A stretch of 64,000 bases of DNA, taken from NCBI RefSeq assembly GCF_043643765.1, contig NZ_JBHZSP010000015.1, positions 1-64,000 on the forward strand. Direction: 5' to 3'. Under the pieces are notes generated by a model. That model did no database searches, had not been told where the DNA came from, and saw nothing but the letters and a program-made list of their open reading frames with translations. A program made the translations under genes and the position numbers. The stretch comes from Marinomonas posidonica_A (GTDB taxonomy: Bacteria; Pseudomonadota; Gammaproteobacteria; Pseudomonadales; Marinomonadaceae). Of this stretch, positions 26,317 through 35,102 are shown in pieces (position 1 is the first letter of the stretch; the number at the start of each line of letters is the position of its first letter).

Positions 26317-26787
26317 ATGCTATCGAGATTATTTAACATGGTTGAAACGACCTTTAAAAACATCCCAGAGTCTTTGATTTTATTCATCGCGCGCTTTTCC
26401 TTGGCGGCGGTCTTCTGGTTATCGGCCCAAACAAAAATAGATGGCTTTGCCATTAACTTTATCACCATGCAATTTCAACTCGGATGGCCGCAGATTACCG
26501 ATACAACCTATTTCTTATTCGAGCATGAATACGCTTTGCCATTGTTACCGCCGGTCTTTGCGGCGATAACAGCAACCCTAGCGGAACACGTGCTCGCCGT
26601 GTTGGTTCTGATCGGCTTCCTAACCCGTTATGCGGCACTCGGGTTGGCTTTGATGACCTTGGTGATTCAACTCTTTGTGTATCCAGATGCCTATGCCACA
26701 CATGGTACTTGGCTCGCTATTGCCATGCTGCTAATGAATCGTGGAGCAGGTGCATTTTCTCTCGATTACTTTATAGAAAAAAGTTAA
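26317..26787 (+). CDS. DoxX-family membrane protein
   Basis: A 156-residue, four-helix membrane protein of the DoxX family (ARFSLAAVFWLSAQTKIDGF, AEHVLAVLVLIGFLTRYAALGLALMTLVIQL). DoxX genes often end bufferin/MNIO operons; the role may be redox or quinone-linked, but is not settled. The gene starts 13 bases after the partner gene and is probably the last of the operon. Confidence 0.85.
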   Translation: MLSRLFNMVETTFKNIPESLILFIARFSLAAVFWLSAQTKIDGFAINFITMQFQLGWPQITDTTYFLFEHEYALPLLPPVFAAITATLAEHVLAVLVLIGFLTRYAALGLALMTLVIQLFVYPDAYATHGTWLAIAMLLMNRGAGAFSLDYFIEKS

Positions 26788-26810
26788 ACAATTGAAAGTT
26801 ACATCGCCCA

Positions 26811-27410
26811 CTAGCTAGCGGAAAGTCCTGTCATTTTTAGAGCTTTCTTATAAAAATCAAAGGCATCTATCGCACCTTTAATTGCCGCACTTTGTTGGCT
26901 TTCGGTTAGAGTTAGAGCATCTAGCTGAGCCACGAACTTACGCCAATGTGGCGCACGTCCATCCGAATGAGCTGCCAGATGTCTTGCGCCACGATCTGCA
27001 TCAAAATTAAGCTTTTGTGTTTCTTTATATAGGAAAGCCGCGCCGATATTAGAGCCTTCGCTGCAATATAACCAACCAATTGCTTCGTACATATCTTCTA
27101 CTTTCGCCAATACTGAAGAATCAACTTCTGGTTTCATACCTAGATCCATCAAATCTAATTCCACGGCAGACAAACGAGGTAAGTCAGCTAGTCCAGGAAA
27201 CAGTTCTTGTAGCTCATTACGGTGATATAGAGGAGCAACTGTACAATGAAAAATATGCTGAAGTTTTAAGAACTTGGCATAATTAGTTTCATTTTCAAAA
27301 GGTTTTGAAGACATCACCATTTTATCAACGCCATCATGGTCTGTACGAGTTGAAGCTTTCAAATTCTTAGCAAAAGATATGGCTTCTTTCGTATTTTCTA
27401 CTGTTTCCAT
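26811..27410 (-). CDS. Biliverdin-producing heme oxygenase
   Basis: A 199-residue all-helical protein of the bacterial HemO/PigA type. H25 in LKASTRTDHDGVDK is in the place of the proximal heme ligand, and the distal helix has WLYCSEGSNIGAAFLYKE (about residues 113-130). It opens heme to biliverdin, CO and iron. No heme receptor or phytochrome is adjacent, so it may serve heme-iron use or chromophore supply. It lies 86 bases from the DUF454 gene, same strand. Confidence 0.85.
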   Translation of the reverse strand: METVENTKEAISFAKNLKASTRTDHDGVDKMVMSSKPFENETNYAKFLKLQHIFHCTVAPLYHRNELQELFPGLADLPRLSAVELDLMDLGMKPEVDSSVLAKVEDMYEAIGWLYCSEGSNIGAAFLYKETQKLNFDADRGARHLAAHSDGRAPHWRKFVAQLDALTLTESQQSAAIKGAIDAFDFYKKALKMTGLSAS

Positions 27411-27496
27411 TTATAAATACCTCAATTATAAAAAACATCAAACAGATGATATAAATCTGCATCCTGCACATCAACAATAGAATTATTAAGAAAAAA

Positions 27497-27880
27497 TCAT
27501 ATTGATTTAACTTTTTCAGGACGCGACCATATCCATAAAAAACCTATCAGCATCCCACCCAAAGAAAATATCAAAAAAAATTCATTCACATCATGATAGA
27601 TAATAATAGAAGCACAAAAAACCATACTGCCTGTTGATATTAATTTACTTTTCCTTGAGATCACCTTGCCATTATTCCAATTATATAAAATCTGGCCAGT
27701 ATATTTATTAGAATGTAAAAAAGAATTAATTCTTGGAGAGCCTTTAGCAGAAGCCCAAGCACAAAGTAAAATAAATTCAGCAGCCGGAATCCCAGGCAAG
27801 AGGATACCAACAAAAGCCATAACCAAACTTAGGACGGCTATAATTTGATAAATTAGGTTTCTTCCTTTTTTAATAATCAT
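27497..27880 (-). CDS. DUF454 (YbaN-like) membrane protein
   Basis: A 127-residue protein with three or four membrane helices and the DUF454 core LSLVMAFVGILLPGIPAAEFILLCAWASAKGSPRINSFL (split), matching YbaN. Function is unknown. It lies between the tad locus and heme oxygenase. Its unusually AT-rich codon use matches the minor Tad pilin genes next to it. Confidence 0.82.
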   Translation of the reverse strand: MIIKKGRNLIYQIIAVLSLVMAFVGILLPGIPAAEFILLCAWASAKGSPRINSFLHSNKYTGQILYNWNNGKVISRKSKLISTGSMVFCASIIIYHDVNEFFLIFSLGGMLIGFLWIWSRPEKVKSI

Positions 27881-27928
27881 TACATAACTATCCTAACTAA
27901 CATTTCACCACGATGTTTGTGCCAACTA

Positions 27929-28498
27929 TTAATACTCCTTTTCATCATCAACACCCACTTCCTTGGAAAGCGTTTCATCTAGCTCTACTGAATGATGAAC
28001 CATGCGATTTACTGCGATAGATTCCACTAATTTATCACCCAATAAACCACTATTCATCGTTAAATCAGTGGTCATTCTACATAATTGAACAACAACAAAA
28101 GACTGACTTTTGACGTCTTCATCTTCCTCAGGGATTTCGCCAATATACTTACCCCCTTGATAGTTTTCCGTGCAAATATCCTCTAATTCGCCTCTATAGA
28201 TAGGTCTCCAGTCCATCGAACGATCTAAATTCACCTTGGATACCACTAAGCTATAGTCACCTAGAACATCAGCTGGCAAAACTGAGTCAATTAAGTAATC
28301 AAAACTTTTTTGGTTGAGCTTTGACTGTTGGGATAATATTGAGGCAAGATTATGCGAAGACTGCTCAAAAAGACCTCGAATACGATTAATACTATACAAG
28401 TCAGCACTAATCAGTAGCACTCCAATTAAGAGGGGTAAAAACAACGCTATTTCAATTGCGGAACTGCCTCTATCTTGTTTGATAAATGGCACCATCAT
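27929..28498 (-). CDS. tadF: TadE/TadF-like minor pseudopilin
   Basis: A 189-residue protein with a short basic leader, the prepilin-like element RGSSAIEIALFLPLLIGVLL (residues 10-29) and one N-terminal membrane helix. The E following the cleavage region is typical. Processed by the TadV peptidase and needed for pilus assembly in Tad systems. It overlaps the tadE-like gene by four bases and is the last gene of the run. Distinction of TadE from TadF is by order, not certain. Confidence 0.75.
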   Translation of the reverse strand: MMVPFIKQDRGSSAIEIALFLPLLIGVLLISADLYSINRIRGLFEQSSHNLASILSQQSKLNQKSFDYLIDSVLPADVLGDYSLVVSKVNLDRSMDWRPIYRGELEDICTENYQGGKYIGEIPEEDEDVKSQSFVVVQLCRMTTDLTMNSGLLGDKLVESIAVNRMVHHSVELDETLSKEVGVDDEKEY

Positions 28499-28986
28499 GA
28501 ATCTGCGACTCCAATTAGATCCCCTAATATATATCGATACTCATGCTGAAAAGAGTCACCTAATCCGAACATAGAAGGTAATGGCGTCATAAATTTTTCC
28601 TTCAAAAAGATAGTGAAATTTAATATGGGAATTTTTTTAGAGTCTTTATCTTCTTCTTGTTCCCCAGCAAATTCATTCAAATTTGAAAAGGCTTGCAATT
28701 CTACTTCTATGTTCTCATCACCTAAAAAATCAAAAGAATATAACACTATATTCTCCGTGACAATTTCCTTTATTCTTTCTTCTCCAATCGAATAAAAACC
28801 TATATCAGATCGAAAGTTCTGCATTGCTTTTTCTAATGAAAAACTAGTAATAGAGACAATCAATGCTATTCTTGCCAGTTCGAAAAACATCATAATAATA
28901 AATAGTAAAACAGGAAAGCTTAATGCAACCTCAATCGAAACAACGGCATTTTTTCTCTTTATAAAATCAAGCAATGGCATCTTCAT
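28495..28986 (-). CDS. tadE: TadE-like minor pseudopilin
   Basis: A 163-residue protein with KRKNAVVSIEVALSFPVLLF near the N-terminus, one membrane helix, and a hydrophilic periplasmic domain. The residue before the predicted cut is Ala rather than Gly, an odd but known variant in minor Tad pseudopilins. Its ATG overlaps the tadD stop (TAATG), so the two are coupled. Confidence 0.78.
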   Translation of the reverse strand: MKMPLLDFIKRKNAVVSIEVALSFPVLLFIIMMFFELARIALIVSITSFSLEKAMQNFRSDIGFYSIGEERIKEIVTENIVLYSFDFLGDENIEVELQAFSNLNEFAGEQEEDKDSKKIPILNFTIFLKEKFMTPLPSMFGLGDSFQHEYRYILGDLIGVADS

Positions 28987-29846
28987 TAAACGTCATCCTT
29001 TAATGAAAGCGGTGTATTGGTTAAAGATAAAATCTCAGCCGCTACAGGTGAACCATTTTGAATACGTGTTCTAGCAGACACATAGCGTGATAGGATTTTT
29101 TCAGCTTTGTCGCGAGCGATTGAATTCACTAACAACTCCCTCGCCATGTCTTCCCTATCATACAAAACGTAAGCCAATGCCAGATTAAGACGAGTAGAAA
29201 TATTCTCGCTATTACGTTTCGTTTTTAAGAGACTAATCGCCTTTTGATACTCTTGTGAGGCCATCCAAGACAAAGACAAATTGTTCACTACTAATTCATT
29301 GGACGGCGCGATATCTAGAGCCTGTTGAAACAAACTGCGAGCTTTATCTTTATTGCCATTCATACTGGCAATAACACCTAATCCATTAAGAGCTGGAACA
29401 CTTCTAGCGTTTGCCTCTAATGCACAATTAAACTGTTCCGTAGCTTTCGTTAACTGCACCGTTCCAAGGTACGCTCTACCTAACCCACTACATATAGCTT
29501 GCTGCTGAGACTCAGTTACCTTTTCTCCCAACTCTTCTTTCGCTCTTTGATACAAGCCAATAACATCAGATCCAGGAATCACATAGGCTGCAATGCTCGC
29601 GTATTCCAATAAAAACGGCCCTTCAAGCTGCCCCTTTCCATCCATGGTGGCATAGACTTCATAAGCTGCGTTTAAACGACCATTATCTCGTAAAAGATGA
29701 GCAAGCTTTAATGCTTCATTCGCATCCTTGCCTTCAAGAGAAGCCTCATCAAATGAGGCATTGCCTGCCTGATAAACGTTTTTCCCAGCACAACCAACAA
29801 GCACAAAAACAAGGGATAACAAAACAAGGTAACGACTTTTTTTCAC
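28986..29846 (-). CDS. tadD: TadD tetratricopeptide lipoprotein
   Basis: A 286-residue lipoprotein (lipobox LVGC, Cys 19) with about five TPR-like helical repeats (LNGLGVIASMNGNKDKARSLFQQALDIAPSN is the clearest, around residue 150, cited in part). TadD is an outer-membrane pilotin-like factor that helps the secretin. Located between the platform and minor pilin genes, its standard place. Confidence 0.85.
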   Translation of the reverse strand: MKKSRYLVLLSLVFVLVGCAGKNVYQAGNASFDEASLEGKDANEALKLAHLLRDNGRLNAAYEVYATMDGKGQLEGPFLLEYASIAAYVIPGSDVIGLYQRAKEELGEKVTESQQQAICSGLGRAYLGTVQLTKATEQFNCALEANARSVPALNGLGVIASMNGNKDKARSLFQQALDIAPSNELVVNNLSLSWMASQEYQKAISLLKTKRNSENISTRLNLALAYVLYDREDMARELLVNSIARDKAEKILSRYVSARTRIQNGSPVAAEILSLTNTPLSLKDDV

Positions 29847-29875
29847 GTATTTCTACTCCAAAAAGGCAAGCATGA

Positions 29876-30829
29876 CTAGCTGCCTAGTAAGCGAATAATT
29901 CGAACCATGGCTGGCGTTCCCATCATGGCAATAACTGGTGGTAGGATAAATGCCATTAGCGGGACACTGAGTTGCGCTGGAAGCTTTCCAGCTTTCTCTT
30001 CTAAATCCAAGATAAGACTTTTTCGACTTTCTTCAGAAATGGTTCTAAGTGCCTGAGACAAAGGCGTTCCGTATCGTTCCGCTTGAATCAGTGTAGACAC
30101 CATCGCCTCAACATTATCCACTCCGCAGCGTTCGGAAAGATTTAATAAGGCTTTTGATCTATCACTGAGTAATTGAAACTCGGCATAGGTATAACCGATT
30201 TCTTCAGCGAGTTCAGGGGCAGAAAACACTAACTCTTTAGAAACCGTGTTGAAGATTCGGCCAAGAGGTAAACCCGCTTCAGCACAAATCACCATCAAAT
30301 CTAAGGCATCAGGTAAGCTACTGGATAAACGCCCCCCTCGACTTGCGGCACGCATCTTCACCCATATTTCTGACAAGAAAGAACAGAGGAAAAGAATCAT
30401 CAGACTACCAGCTAAGCCATTTAGGCCCATACGTTCACCAGACTCCAAAACGCCAAATAGATAGGTCAAAATTCCGATGACACCCAACAAATACTTGCTA
30501 ATCGTATAGAGCCCTAATGATTCTTTACGGCGATACCCTGCCATAGAAAGCAATTTTCGAGTTGCGAAACGGTCATTTTCTGTACCAGATAGCTCTAAAC
30601 CCACTTTTTCCAATGGTGCTAGAAATGTATAAAGCCGACTTTTATTAGCATCTTTACCATATAAGATAACATCTACGTCTAGGGTTTCTTTGTCATCCTT
30701 AGAAGACGTTTTATTCAATATTTCATTAAGCGTTTTTGGCTTCGTACGGAAGTACGCGCCTAAGAAAACAAGGCCAGCAGCAAGCAGCATTAGAGCAATC
30801 AGTGCCGAGATTAAGATTTCATTATTCAT
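29876..30829 (-). CDS. tadC: TadC inner-membrane platform protein
   Basis: A 317-residue T2SSF-domain protein with several membrane helices and the RGGRLSSSLPDALDLMVICAEAG segment (around residue 165, cited in part) typical of TadC. Together with TadB it forms the inner-membrane platform that the TadA ATPase drives. It overlaps tadB by four bases. Confidence 0.9.
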   Translation of the reverse strand: MNNEILISALIALMLLAAGLVFLGAYFRTKPKTLNEILNKTSSKDDKETLDVDVILYGKDANKSRLYTFLAPLEKVGLELSGTENDRFATRKLLSMAGYRRKESLGLYTISKYLLGVIGILTYLFGVLESGERMGLNGLAGSLMILFLCSFLSEIWVKMRAASRGGRLSSSLPDALDLMVICAEAGLPLGRIFNTVSKELVFSAPELAEEIGYTYAEFQLLSDRSKALLNLSERCGVDNVEAMVSTLIQAERYGTPLSQALRTISEESRKSLILDLEEKAGKLPAQLSVPLMAFILPPVIAMMGTPAMVRIIRLLGS

Positions 30830-31812
30830 CGAATGACTCGCCTAATCATAAAGTGTGTAATCCCTAATCCCAGAGCCACGCTACCAAAGGCATACATCAA
30901 AACACTGTTTCCCGTTGGATCGTTTAACAGAAATTGAAAGTCTTTCGGAGAATTGAAATACATATAAGCAAGTGACAAAGGCGCCAATGTAGCCACAATC
31001 ATAGCCGACGCTCTTACTTCCGATGTCTTAGCCCGAATTTTAAGAGCAAGCTCTTGGCGCTCACGTAATGTCGTTGACAAACGCTCTAACGTATCACTCA
31101 AGCGGCCACCTGTTTCTTGGTTAATAATTAAAATCACCACAAAGAAACGGTATTCATTCAGCGGCACACGCTTCGCTGAGTCCTGCATAGCTTGACGCAT
31201 AGGAACACCCAATTGCAGCCAACTATCAATAAGCGAAAATTCTTTTGCTAAAGGTCCCGGTAAACTATCAGATACTAAATTAAAGGCATTCGTCACAGGC
31301 ACACCGGCTCTTGCGATACGCACAATGGAATCGATAGCCTGAGGTAGGTTCTGCCGAAACTCAGTTAAATGCTTCGTCATCGCACTGCGATAAATTAAAA
31401 AGACCAAAAGCCCAAAGAACAACACAGCAAGACACAAGCTAAGACCCACCGGAGAATCACTGTCTTTACCTAGGGTGAAGCCAAGAAAAAGGCACGGTGC
31501 CAATAAAAGCCCTCCCCTAGATAACCAATTTTTTTGCCAGCCAAGCAGCGATAAATTCACCCAGAAACGGTCAATAAAGCCACCAACTACTGGCAATTTT
31601 GCTAGCCGTAATTCATCAATTTGACGACTAAGATCATCAGATGCTGCTGATACGATCGCTGTATCACCTAATACTTGGCTTTTTAAGGTAAGCAAAAAAG
31701 CAACAGCTTCTTTTTCTTTACGACGTTTGCCATTGATACTTCTTAGAAACAAAAAGAAAAAGACAATCGAGAGAAACACCACTAAGGAAAGTAAATTAAC
31801 CGCGTCACTCAT
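30826..31812 (-). CDS. tadB: TadB inner-membrane platform protein
   Basis: A 328-residue T2SSF-domain protein. The FRQNLPQAIDSIVRIARAGVPV and NQETGGRLSDTLERLSTTLRER elements (both cited in part) are typical of TadB. It pairs with TadC and follows tadA without any gap. Confidence 0.9.
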   Translation of the reverse strand: MSDAVNLLSLVVFLSIVFFFLFLRSINGKRRKEKEAVAFLLTLKSQVLGDTAIVSAASDDLSRQIDELRLAKLPVVGGFIDRFWVNLSLLGWQKNWLSRGGLLLAPCLFLGFTLGKDSDSPVGLSLCLAVLFFGLLVFLIYRSAMTKHLTEFRQNLPQAIDSIVRIARAGVPVTNAFNLVSDSLPGPLAKEFSLIDSWLQLGVPMRQAMQDSAKRVPLNEYRFFVVILIINQETGGRLSDTLERLSTTLRERQELALKIRAKTSEVRASAMIVATLAPLSLAYMYFNSPKDFQFLLNDPTGNSVLMYAFGSVALGLGITHFMIRRVIR

Positions 31813-33186
31813 CTATACAGTCTCCTCAAAAAAGTGAGCGTGACTAGTATAGAAGTTAGGGCGCTGACCAGAAGAAACAAACTCGCCAATAACCTTGCCT
31901 TGCGAATCAACCGCATCAGTCCGAAAAGCGAATAATTCTTGAGTCTGAATCACGTCATCTTCCATCCCACAGACTTCGGTAATAGAGACGATTCGACGCG
32001 ACCCATCACGCATACGCTCAACTTGAACAATTAAGTTAACTGCGCTGGCAATTTGGCGACGAATGGCTTCAATAGGCAGTTGCATACTGGCCATCATCAC
32101 CATGTTTTCCAAACGCATAATGGCATCACGGGGAGTGTTCGAGTGGACAGTACAAAGTGAGCCATCATGGCCTGTGTTCATAGCTTGCAGCATATCGAAA
32201 CTTTCACCACCACGAACCTCACCCAAGATGATACGATCAGGTCGCATACGCAAGGCGTTACGAACCAAATCCCGCTGATCAATTTGGCCTGTCCCTTCAG
32301 CACTGACTGGGCGAGTCTCAAGGCGAACAACATGTATCTGTTGAAGTTGTAGTTCGGCAGCATCTTCTATTGTGATAATGCGATCTTCGTCGCTTATTTT
32401 CTGAGACAACGCGTTTAAAAGTGTGGTTTTACCAGACCCTGTTCCACCAGACACGATAATGTTCAACTTGCTCTGCATAGCCCGACGCAATACATCCACC
32501 ATGTCACGGGACATAGCGCCACGACTGGATAAATCTTCTAATGACATACTACGACGCATAAATTTACGAATAGAAATCGTTGTACCATCAATTGCCAGTG
32601 GGTAAGTAATAATATTAACTCGGCTACCATCTGCTAAACGCGCATCGACCATAGGTTGCGTCTCATCGATTCGACGACCAACTGCAGCTGCAATACGTTG
32701 AGCAATATTTAAAACATGCTCTTCATCAATAAAGCGTACATTTGACAGCTCTAACTTACCGTAACGCTCAACAAAAACCTGTCCAGCACCATTCACCAAT
32801 ATGTCATTAACAGAATCATCCGTAAGCAAAGGTTCAATAGGACCAATGCCCACCATTTCATGAAACATGTCTTTACAGACAGATGCCTCTTCCTCAAGCG
32901 ACAGCTGTAAACGGTGCTCATCACAAATGCTACGAATCATAATATCAATCTGATTGCGCAAACGATCATGACTCAAAGAAGCCGCTTTCACTGGGTCGAT
33001 TTGCTCGTACAAATAATTACGGATCAATCGCTTATTCTTGGCGTTTAAAGTATCTGAATTATCAACAAACGCAGCGCGAGATACTTTACGTGCAGTATCT
33101 TCTTTCGGCTGAGCATCACTCGATTGAGAATGAGACTTTGCCTGAACATGCGTTTTTTTAGACGTTGCTTTAATAATCACCGTCAA
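31813..33186 (-). CDS. tadA: TadA/CpaF secretion ATPase
   Basis: A 457-residue hexameric ATPase of the PilT/VirB11-like superfamily. Walker A GGTGSGKTTLLN lies at about residue 248, the aspartate box EDAAELQL follows, Walker B RIILGEVRGGE lies at about 320, and the histidine box GHDGSLCTVHSN follows. It powers both extension and retraction of the Flp pilus. The N-terminal 45 residues are polar and variable. It overlaps tadZ by four bases. Confidence 0.96.
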   Translation of the reverse strand: MTVIIKATSKKTHVQAKSHSQSSDAQPKEDTARKVSRAAFVDNSDTLNAKNKRLIRNYLYEQIDPVKAASLSHDRLRNQIDIMIRSICDEHRLQLSLEEEASVCKDMFHEMVGIGPIEPLLTDDSVNDILVNGAGQVFVERYGKLELSNVRFIDEEHVLNIAQRIAAAVGRRIDETQPMVDARLADGSRVNIITYPLAIDGTTISIRKFMRRSMSLEDLSSRGAMSRDMVDVLRRAMQSKLNIIVSGGTGSGKTTLLNALSQKISDEDRIITIEDAAELQLQQIHVVRLETRPVSAEGTGQIDQRDLVRNALRMRPDRIILGEVRGGESFDMLQAMNTGHDGSLCTVHSNTPRDAIMRLENMVMMASMQLPIEAIRRQIASAVNLIVQVERMRDGSRRIVSITEVCGMEDDVIQTQELFAFRTDAVDSQGKVIGEFVSSGQRPNFYTSHAHFFEETV

Positions 33187-34421
33187 TGCCTCCTAAACGT
33201 CAAAGAGGGGTTTTTATTCGGCTTTAGAGCATCAATAATGCGCTGAAATAGGTTCGATGATTTTTTATGATCGACATCTGGCGTTCTTCCGCACGCCAAA
33301 TCCGCCAACTTTAACAAAGGCACTTCTAGCTCTGGACTAGAAGCAAAAGAGACTTTACCTTCCAACAAAGAAGCGTTAATTTTCACACCCACATTTGGAA
33401 GAGTGACGTCGATCTTACGACCAATAAAATCCTCAAATGCTTTTTGCGTTATAACTGGCTTTCCAATATTACGAGCGTCATTATGTACCAATAAAATCCG
33501 CTGACCTGAACTTTCGTCACCCAATTCTTTCAGCAGTCGAAGCGTGTTACGAGCATCTGTCACTGTAAAATCAGTAACGATAATTCGAGTCTGTGCATGT
33601 AATAAAACCTCAAGAGAACCATAAGGTTTGGCGGCAGGAAGATCCCATACCACTTGATTAAACATACGGCACAAACAGCCACCCAATTCTAAAACTTGAA
33701 CGCTTTCTTCAAGTTTCTGGGCATAGAAGTCTGGTTGCTGAGCAACCATAAACAAACGCTCATCTGTTTTTCCAATAGAACGGCGCAGCAATCTTGTATC
33801 AATAACATCAGCACTTAATGCGCCAGCTAACCCAGCATCGCCTTCATGGCCAAGCATCAGAGCCGCATTGCCATTTTTTCGATCGAAGTCGACTAAAGAA
33901 GTCATCAGATGACGCTTCTCAGATAAAAGCTTCGCCAAGCCAACGCTTACTAAGGTCACCCCAGTCCCGCCAGAAGAACCTGTCACCGCAATGGTCCTTC
34001 CTGTTAGCGACTCTTCACGAGCCCCTTTCTCAGACCCTTGAATCGTGCTGGCCAACATATCCAGCGGTATCGGCTTGGCCAAATAATCAAACATGCCATT
34101 GGCAAGTAAGGCTCGATAAAGATCGACATTTTGCTTCGTACCAAATGGGACAATGTTACACGCAGGACCACAGATAGACGCCAAGTCTGCTAATGCTTCC
34201 AGTGGTGATGATTCCGTATCAATATCAACAAACAACAACGACGGAACTGGATGATTTTTCACCCAATCAATGGCCTTGGCCACGCCTCCAGAAAGGGCCA
34301 GTTTTTCTGAAAAACCAAGTCGAACTAAGTTGTCTGCAAACTCTTTTACAGCAATTTGATCTGTTGTAAAAAGTACAAGAGGTTGCAGCCCTTCGATCTC
34401 TTTATGATTGCTATCACTCAT
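33183..34421 (-). CDS. tadZ: TadZ/CpaE pilus localisation ATPase
   Basis: A 412-residue protein with an atypical receiver-like domain (about residues 10-130) followed by a ParA/MinD-like ATPase domain starting with GSSGGTGVTLVSVGLA. The P-loop lacks the standard lysine signature (GGTGVT rather than KGGVGKT), as in many CpaE-type proteins. It places the Tad machine at the cell pole or membrane focus in characterised systems. Confidence 0.88.
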   Translation of the reverse strand: MSDSNHKEIEGLQPLVLFTTDQIAVKEFADNLVRLGFSEKLALSGGVAKAIDWVKNHPVPSLLFVDIDTESSPLEALADLASICGPACNIVPFGTKQNVDLYRALLANGMFDYLAKPIPLDMLASTIQGSEKGAREESLTGRTIAVTGSSGGTGVTLVSVGLAKLLSEKRHLMTSLVDFDRKNGNAALMLGHEGDAGLAGALSADVIDTRLLRRSIGKTDERLFMVAQQPDFYAQKLEESVQVLELGGCLCRMFNQVVWDLPAAKPYGSLEVLLHAQTRIIVTDFTVTDARNTLRLLKELGDESSGQRILLVHNDARNIGKPVITQKAFEDFIGRKIDVTLPNVGVKINASLLEGKVSFASSPELEVPLLKLADLACGRTPDVDHKKSSNLFQRIIDALKPNKNPSLTFRRH

Positions 34422-34436
34422 CGTGCATTCCCCGGT

Positions 34437-35084
34437 TTAATCTTTACTAAAATCAATATCAAGCAGTTCAATTGTCTTTGCTTCTTGATAACGTGTCATA
34501 GCTCCAACTGCGGTCACCGCATCAGCACTATCCAAACTTCCTGGCCGCATTAAGTCCCTTGGGTTAACCACCATCTGAGCAATATTTGAACGATTTGCAC
34601 AACCTAACACGCCAACGCCTTCATAAGGATTTACAGTCCAAGTTTTATCGTCAGCGATAGCGCAATCAGCCTTCACGACCACCAGTGCCTCAGAGGTCAG
34701 TTTCACATCCCATTTGCCAATATTTTCCCGATAAACATACGGTAGTATCGTCACATTTTGGGCAATCAAACCGGCTTCAATAAGTGACTGCTTTAAGCGT
34801 AAAGTAAACGACTCACCTTTCTCCGTTAATGCTTGAATTCGTATCTTTTGATTTGAAATACGACCTTGATTATTAAGTAAAGCGTTCAAACCTCGTAAAG
34901 ACCCTTTATCTAAGCCTCCACTATCTTTTACAATTAAAGATATAGATGATGCCGTTGGTTTCACCGTATAAGATCGGTTGGCATCACTATCAAATGAAAC
35001 AGGACCTTCCCTTAACTGATGGACTGTATGGTCACAGCCACTTAGTAGAATTAACCCCAACACAGAAAAAGCGATAAAACGCAT
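34437..35084 (-). CDS. cpaD: CpaD-family pilus lipoprotein
   Basis: A 215-residue lipoprotein (lipobox LLSGC, Cys 17) matching CpaD: a long alpha/beta domain, then CANRSNIAQMVVNPRDLMRPG, with the conserved 'CANRSNIAQMV' typical of this family. It associates with the outer-membrane secretin. Gene lies between tadZ and the secretin as in the usual order. Confidence 0.88.
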   Translation of the reverse strand: MRFIAFSVLGLILLSGCDHTVHQLREGPVSFDSDANRSYTVKPTASSISLIVKDSGGLDKGSLRGLNALLNNQGRISNQKIRIQALTEKGESFTLRLKQSLIEAGLIAQNVTILPYVYRENIGKWDVKLTSEALVVVKADCAIADDKTWTVNPYEGVGVLGCANRSNIAQMVVNPRDLMRPGSLDSADAVTAVGAMTRYQEAKTIELLDIDFSKD

Positions 35085-35102
35085 AACTAAACCACCTAAT
35101 AA

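Noticed and set aside
32063..32352. Plus-strand open frames within tadA
   Set aside because: Both are antisense to conserved Walker B and histidine box codons.
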